In this document: positions 24,162 through 24,399 of the stretch, in pieces
Layout: each line of letters begins with the position of its first letter
How positions within the stretch are numbered: position 1 is the first letter of the stretch
Notes under the pieces: generated by a model
Database searches by the model: none
Told to the model about the DNA's origin: nothing
Seen by the model: the letters and a program-made list of their open reading frames with translations, nothing else
Made by a program: the position numbers and the translations under genes
NCBI GenBank assembly: GCA_900766055.1
Contig: CAAFTZ010000136.1
Location: forward strand, 1 to 24,399
Direction: 5' to 3'
DNA from: an uncultured Parasutterella sp.
GTDB taxonomy: Bacteria > Pseudomonadota > Gammaproteobacteria > Burkholderiales > Burkholderiaceae_F
Length of the DNA stretch: 24,399 bases

Positions 24162-24319
24162 CGGTTGTGGCAATTGAATGTTGTCACTTCTCCTTGGGAT
24201 TTGAGGTTGAAGCGAGAATCTCCGAAGAGCTTTTCGAGATCCATTTCGGGAACTCAAGTTCTTCTCTCGCTAATTTAGATACCGGCGTCTGAATGATTTA
24301 TTTCAGACGCCCTTTTTTT
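24162..24319 (+). ncRNA. Candidate structured small RNA or leader, about 150 nt
   Basis: Between a promoter-like sequence and a strong terminator lie several paired regions and no convincing ORF. Visible helices are GTGGCAA/TTGTCAC (24167-24187), an enclosing stem AGCGAGA/TCTCGCT (24211-24271) that contains two hairpins (ATCT-C-CGAA/TTCGAGAT, 24218-24240; GAACT/AGTTC, 24250-24261), and the terminator stem (24284-24311). I do not recognise it as 6S, 4.5S, tmRNA or RNase P RNA. It could also be the attenuated leader of a gene beyond the right edge. The remaining bases to the window end hold only a small hairpin AGGCAGG/CCTGCCT (24339-24358). Confidence 0.4.
24284..24319 (+). terminator. Strong rho-independent terminator at the right end
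   Basis: A 10-bp perfect stem, GGCGTCTGAA (24284-24293) with TTCAGACGCC (24302-24311), is followed by C and seven T. It lies 243 bases after the exporter stop, too far to be a simple gene terminator, which supports a separate transcript here. Confidence 0.88.
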
Positions 24320-24399
24320 AAGTAAGTTGCGTGTCAGTAGGCAGGTAAATTCCTGCCTTTCGGCATATCCAGTGGGATTCACACATTTTTATTTACTCA

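Noticed and set aside
24178..24204. Leader peptide MLSLLLGI upstream of a terminator, suggesting Leu attenuation
   Set aside because: There is no ribosome binding site and too little room after the proposed transcription start. I also found no upstream segment that could pair with the terminator stem as an antiterminator.
24162..24319. 6S RNA (ssrS) as identity of the structured RNA
   Set aside because: 6S RNA is a long hairpin closed by pairing of its own 5' and 3' ends around a central bubble. Here the 5' end does not pair with the 3' end, which is a terminator hairpin, and no ygfA-type gene is next to it in the window.
1..24399. CRISPR array, tRNA or rRNA genes
   Set aside because: No regularly spaced direct repeats of 20-40 bases and no cloverleaf or rRNA sequence were noticed on reading either strand.

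Overview
The window looks like chromosome of a host-associated betaproteobacterium, most likely in the Sutterellaceae (Parasutterella/Sutterella/Turicimonas type). This is an inference from moderate GC, Burkholderiales-type 16-stranded porins, a gammaproteobacterial-style FeoB, NapC/NirT-type cytochromes with ApbE, and an anaerobic respiratory gene content. No rRNA or marker gene fixes the taxonomy.

Region 1 (1-8443) is a respiratory nitrate reductase locus: narK (transporter), narG, narH and narI run on the + strand in one tight operon closed by a strong terminator. The chaperone gene narJ, normally between narH and narI, is instead divergently encoded upstream of narK. Its 3' end runs into the right end of an IS200/IS605-type element, which supplies its last codons and stop. 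That element is itself interrupted by the 5' end of what looks like a group II intron running off the left edge. Metal and cofactor ligand positions in NarG (H50, C54, C58, C93, D222) match the E. coli enzyme exactly.

Region 2 (8444-12981) holds a long structured leader, a porin with an unusual Ser/Ala-rich N-terminal extension, and a membrane-anchored tetraheme NapC/NirT-family quinol dehydrogenase with an Ala/Ser/Thr/Pro tail and a CX3CH first heme site. Converging on them from the other strand are a Sel1-repeat secreted protein and an ApbE flavin transferase. Together they fit quinol oxidation feeding periplasmic reductases, some flavinylated, but the reductases themselves are not in the window.

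Region 3 (13185-18290) contains a LysE/RhtB-family exporter, a second, ordinary porin with a possible Fur site, and divergently a feoA-feoA-feoB ferrous iron uptake operon behind two close matches to the Fur box.

Region 4 (18510-21136) has a tiny two-helix membrane protein, mutM (Fpg glycosylase), a doubtful 63-codon ORF, an orphan 150-residue Rep_3-type plasmid-initiator winged-helix protein, and an HU gene with a bidirectional terminator.

Region 5 (21152-24399) contains a MetC-like PLP lyase broken by a one-base frameshift, its co-directional LysR regulator, and a divergent LysE/RhtB exporter; a near-perfect LysR-type dyad lies between regulator and exporter. The right end carries a promoter-like sequence, several stable hairpins and a strong terminator, together suggesting an unassigned small RNA or leader of about 150 nt.
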